Source: an uncultured Lachnospiraceae bacterium (lineage in GTDB: Bacteria > Bacillota > Clostridia > Lachnospirales > Lachnospiraceae). From it: a stretch of 64,000 nucleotides of DNA. The notes beneath the pieces are model-generated. The model was not told the origin of the DNA, did not search any database, and saw only the letters and a program-made list of their open reading frames with translations. The DNA lies in the NCBI GenBank assembly GCA_910589265.1, contig CAJUTQ010000077.1:33722-97721 (forward strand). The letters run 5' to 3'. Positions 61,556-64,000 of the stretch are shown here, in pieces. Numbering within the stretch: the stretch's first letter is position 1; each line of letters opens with the position of its first letter. Both the position numbers and the translations under genes were made by a program.

Positions 61556-63295
61556 ATGGCATTTGACGGAATTACCATTGCCAGCATAAAATCCCAGTTG
61601 GAGGAAAGGATTCTCATGGGAAGAATATATAAAATATCCCAGCCAGAACAAGATGAACTTTTAATTACCATTAAAAATCAGGGAAAGCAGTACCGGCTTT
61701 TTCTATCCGCCAGCGCTTCTCTTCCCCTCATTTATCTTACAGAAGTCAATAAGCCAAGCCCCCTTACTGCACCAGGATTTTGCATGCTTTTAAGAAAACA
61801 CCTTCAAAATGGAAAAATCATATCCATCTCCCAGCCAGGGTTGGAGAGGATTCTTACTATAGAAATGGAACATCTCAACGAATTAGGAGATTTATGTACA
61901 AAAACATTAATTGTGGAAATTATGGGAAAACATAGTAATATTATTTTTTGCAATGGAGAAGGACAAATCATAGACAGTATTAAGCACATTTCTTGTGCGG
62001 TAAGTTCTGTTAGAGAAGTACTTCCCGGACGGCCTTACTTTATCCCTAAAACCCAAGAAAAACTCGATCCTCTCACGGTTACTAAAGAGATGTTTTGTCA
62101 AGCTATCCTGGCAAAGCCTGTCCCCCTTTCCAAAGCTATTTACACAAGCTTTACTGGACTCTCCCCTGTTATCGGGGAGGAGCTTTGCTACCGTGCATCT
62201 CTGGATTCTAACCAGACAGCCAAATCTATGGATTTCTCTTCCATTCTCCACCTCTATGATTGTTTTGAAGGACTTAGAAAAGAAATTATAGAAAAAAAAT
62301 TTTTCCCTGTCATTATATACGAAAAAGGGGTTCCTGTAGAGTTTTCCTCCCTTCCTTTAAAACAATATAAAGATTTGGATATAGTCTCCTATACAAGCAT
62401 TTCTGAAGCTTTAGAAGTTTATTATACAGAGAAAAACACCTTAACCCGTATTCGCCAAAAATCTTCAGACTTAAGAAAGCGGGTTCAAACTCTCCTTGAA
62501 AGAAGCGGTAAAAAATATGATTTACAATTAAAACAGCTAAAAGATACAGAAAAAAAGGAAAAATACAAAGTATATGGGGAATTAATTACTACTTATGGAT
62601 ATAATCTCTCCCCTGGCGCCTCCTCCTTTCAAGCACACAACTATTATACAGATGAAATTATAACAGTCCCTTTGGATCCCAAACTTCCCCCATTGGAAAA
62701 TGCTAAAAAATATTTTGAAAAATATAGCAAGCTTAAACGGACTAAGGAGGCTCTTACAAAACTAGTGATCGAGACTAAGGAAGAGCTTAACCATTTACAA
62801 TCCATTTTTGCCGCCTTGGACTTTGCCATCCATGAAAGTGATCTTGTACAAATTAGAGAAGAGTTGGCGCAAAGCGGTTACATGAAAAGAAAAGGAGGAA
62901 AGGAGAAGAAAAAGATTATAAGCAAGCCTTTCCACTATATAAGCAGTGACGGTTATCATATGTATGTTGGCAAAAATAACTATCAAAATGAAGAAATTAC
63001 CTTTCAGATGGCTACTGGAAATGATTGGTGGTTTCATGCAAAAGGCTGCCCTGGTTCCCACGTCATTGTAAAAGCGAATAATGAGGAACCGCCCATTGAA
63101 ACCTTTGAAGAAGCCGGCCGACTGGCCGCTTATTATTCCAAAGGCAGGGAGCAGGAAAAGGTAGAGATCGATTATGTCCAAAGAAAACATGTTAAAAAAC
63201 CAAAAGGAGGAAAGCCTGGTTTTGTCGTTTACTATACCAATTATTCCCTGACAATTGATTCTGACATTTCGAATATAAAGGAAGTATTATCTTAA
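61556..63295 (+). CDS. rqcH: NFACT/RqcH ribosome quality-control protein
   Basis: 579 aa from the ATG at 61556 (M-A-F-D-G-I-T-I), with GAGGTG seven bases upstream; the longer frame is upstream leader. NFACT-N domain: FDGITIASIKSQLEERIL, GKHSNIIFCNGEGQIIDSIK. Middle coiled coil about residues 350-440, then NFACT-R: DGYHMYVGKNNYQNEEITFQ, NDWWFHAKGCPGSHVIVKA. RqcH adds C-terminal alanine tails to stalled peptides on 50S subunits. Older names are fibronectin-binding protein FbpA. Confidence 0.94.
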   Translation: MAFDGITIASIKSQLEERILMGRIYKISQPEQDELLITIKNQGKQYRLFLSASASLPLIYLTEVNKPSPLTAPGFCMLLRKHLQNGKIISISQPGLERILTIEMEHLNELGDLCTKTLIVEIMGKHSNIIFCNGEGQIIDSIKHISCAVSSVREVLPGRPYFIPKTQEKLDPLTVTKEMFCQAILAKPVPLSKAIYTSFTGLSPVIGEELCYRASLDSNQTAKSMDFSSILHLYDCFEGLRKEIIEKKFFPVIIYEKGVPVEFSSLPLKQYKDLDIVSYTSISEALEVYYTEKNTLTRIRQKSSDLRKRVQTLLERSGKKYDLQLKQLKDTEKKEKYKVYGELITTYGYNLSPGASSFQAHNYYTDEIITVPLDPKLPPLENAKKYFEKYSKLKRTKEALTKLVIETKEELNHLQSIFAALDFAIHESDLVQIREELAQSGYMKRKGGKEKKKIISKPFHYISSDGYHMYVGKNNYQNEEITFQMATGNDWWFHAKGCPGSHVIVKANNEEPPIETFEEAGRLAAYYSKGREQEKVEIDYVQRKHVKKPKGGKPGFVVYYTNYSLTIDSDISNIKEVLS

Positions 63296-63311
63296 TAAGG
63301 AAATAAAAATC

Positions 63312-63905
63312 ATGCGATTACAAAGAATATTCTCTTTTGAACAATTAAAAGAACTATATGAAAAAGAAGCTGTCCGAGATTTTCCAAAGGAAGAGTTAAA
63401 GCCCTTATCTACTATGAAATGCCTCATGGAAAAAGATCTTTATAGAGCTTTTGGATTTTATGAACAAGAAAATCTTTGTGCCTATGCCTTTTTCGTCTGC
63501 CTTCCCAAAGGTCAAACAGCTCTTTTAGATTATTTTGCCGTCCTTCCCCCTTATCGCTCCTTAGGTATTGGCAGCAAAATTCTTTCCCTTTTCATAGAAA
63601 TTCATAAGGATCTTTTTGGGATTCTTATAGAAGTGGAAAATCCAAAATTCTCCTCCACGAAGGAAGAAAAGAACCTTAGAGAAAGACGCATTGACTTCTA
63701 TGAAAGGAATGGCGCTCTTAAAACAGAAATTTATCTCTCCCTCTTTCAAGTGCCCTTTGAGATTTTATATCTGCCCATATCCCAAACATTAACGAAATCC
63801 TCCATTCAAAAAGAACTTACAAATCTTTATTCTGCTTTTATCCCAGAACAATATTGGAAAAAAAGGGGCTGTGAAAAAAGTCCTATGAAAAAAGAACGCT
63901 TTTAG
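63312..63905 (+). CDS. GNAT-family acetyltransferase
   Basis: 197 aa. Acetyl-CoA site is in LLDYFAVLPPYRSLGIGSKI (about residues 70-89; R-x-x-G-I-G), followed by an LIEVE strand and the RRIDFYERNGA helix typical of GNATs. Substrate unknown. It lies 16 bp after rqcH and ends inside a terminator, so the two form an operon. Confidence 0.87.
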   Translation: MRLQRIFSFEQLKELYEKEAVRDFPKEELKPLSTMKCLMEKDLYRAFGFYEQENLCAYAFFVCLPKGQTALLDYFAVLPPYRSLGIGSKILSLFIEIHKDLFGILIEVENPKFSSTKEEKNLRERRIDFYERNGALKTEIYLSLFQVPFEILYLPISQTLTKSSIQKELTNLYSAFIPEQYWKKRGCEKSPMKKERF

Positions 63906-63933
63906 GCATCATACCTGGAAGCGTTCTTCTTTG
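63893..63933 (+). terminator. Terminator overlapping the GNAT stop codon
   Basis: AGAACGCTT pairs with AAGCGTTCT (63893-63928) around a loop that includes the TAG stop at 63903-63905; TCTTTG follows. Confidence 0.75.
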
Positions 63934-63953
63934 TTTGGTATAATAATTCTGCT

Positions 63954-64000
63954 ATGAATAATACCGATAAATATTATAGTCCAAAACAGGGAAGATTACC
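63954..64000 (+). CDS. Start of a gene cut off by the window edge
   Basis: ATG at 63954 opens M-N-N-T-D-K-Y-Y-S-P-K-Q-G-R-L to the end of the window. No clear ribosome site precedes it; TATAAT lies 14 bases before the ATG, so a very short leader or a different start is possible. Product unknown. Confidence 0.3.
   Translation, partial: MNNTDKYYSPKQGRL

Noticed and set aside
1..64000. CRISPR arrays, rRNA or tRNA genes
   Set aside because: No regularly spaced repeats, tRNA cloverleaf or rRNA sequence was recognised by reading; a dedicated scan could not be run.

Overview
The window is low-GC, AT-rich DNA from an anaerobic Firmicute, most likely a gut Lachnospiraceae (Clostridia). Supporting signs are the ArpU/DUF739/ImmA prophage regulators, the DUF1015 and DUF4180 proteins, a rubredoxin-GltB glutamate synthase-like protein, meso-diaminopimelate dehydrogenase, NFACT/RqcH, strong AGGAGG ribosome sites and TTGACA-17-TATAAT promoters. 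No rRNA, tRNA or CRISPR array was seen. Assignments rest on reading motifs and family knowledge; no database search was run.

Layout. (1) 1-4.6 kb: one edge of a prophage-like region. Tail genes and an ArpU-type activator lie on the minus strand; a CI-like repressor and ImmA-type protease lie on the plus strand across a three-operator switch; a shattered integrase remnant follows. No terminase, portal or capsid gene is present between activator and tail. (2) 3.9-8.8 kb: a two-gene restriction-modification cassette (PD-(D/E)XK protein plus large N6-adenine methyltransferase) between two halves of decayed Fic genes. (3) 8.9-13.4 kb: DUF1015 - glgB - MscS operon. (4) 13.5-25.8 kb: a large minus-strand L-ascorbate operon (ulaG, ulaC, ulaA, ulaB, DeoR regulator, ulaE, an unknown beta-propeller-like protein, rpe, ulaF, split transketolase, HAD phosphatase, HPr, Enzyme I). 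It carries its own general PTS proteins but no recognisable UlaD decarboxylase. (5) 26-29 kb: csoR-copA copper export behind a CsoR-type operator. (6) 29-36 kb: small unknown and secreted proteins, DUF4180, glgX, a cystathionine synthase/lyase-type enzyme behind a long leader, and the GltB-like protein. (7) 36.3-42.3 kb: oppBCDFA. (8) 42.4-46.9 kb: four near-identical 112-aa XRE regulators with copied promoters, an MNT/HEPN pair, a VOC protein, a YbjQ-family protein. (9) 46.9-54.7 kb: AT-rich accessory DNA with an IS982-type transposase wreck and two copies of a BlaI/M56-BlaR1-like signalling pair around a hemerythrin-CheX protein. (10) 55-56.6 kb: an orphan NMT1/ThiY-like binding lipoprotein behind a leader with two mutually exclusive perfect stems, then a fifth XRE paralogue. 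(11) 56.5-64 kb: housekeeping genes (ddh, hflX, an MCP chemoreceptor, rqcH, a GNAT acetyltransferase).

How the parts work together. The ascorbate operon encodes import and phosphorylation, lactone opening, the two epimerisations and the pentose-phosphate outlet, so sugar carbon leaves as xylulose-5-phosphate and transketolase products. Its HPr keeps His15 but has Lys at the usual regulatory Ser46, suggesting a PTS branch not controlled by HPr kinase. The accessory blocks (headless prophage, R-M in Fic debris, XRE paralogues with MNT/HEPN, twin M56/BlaI modules) look like acquired or duplicated DNA. The least explained structures are the 54977-55032 leader, the XRE family with its copied promoter block, and the Cys/His sensor tails of the M56 proteins.
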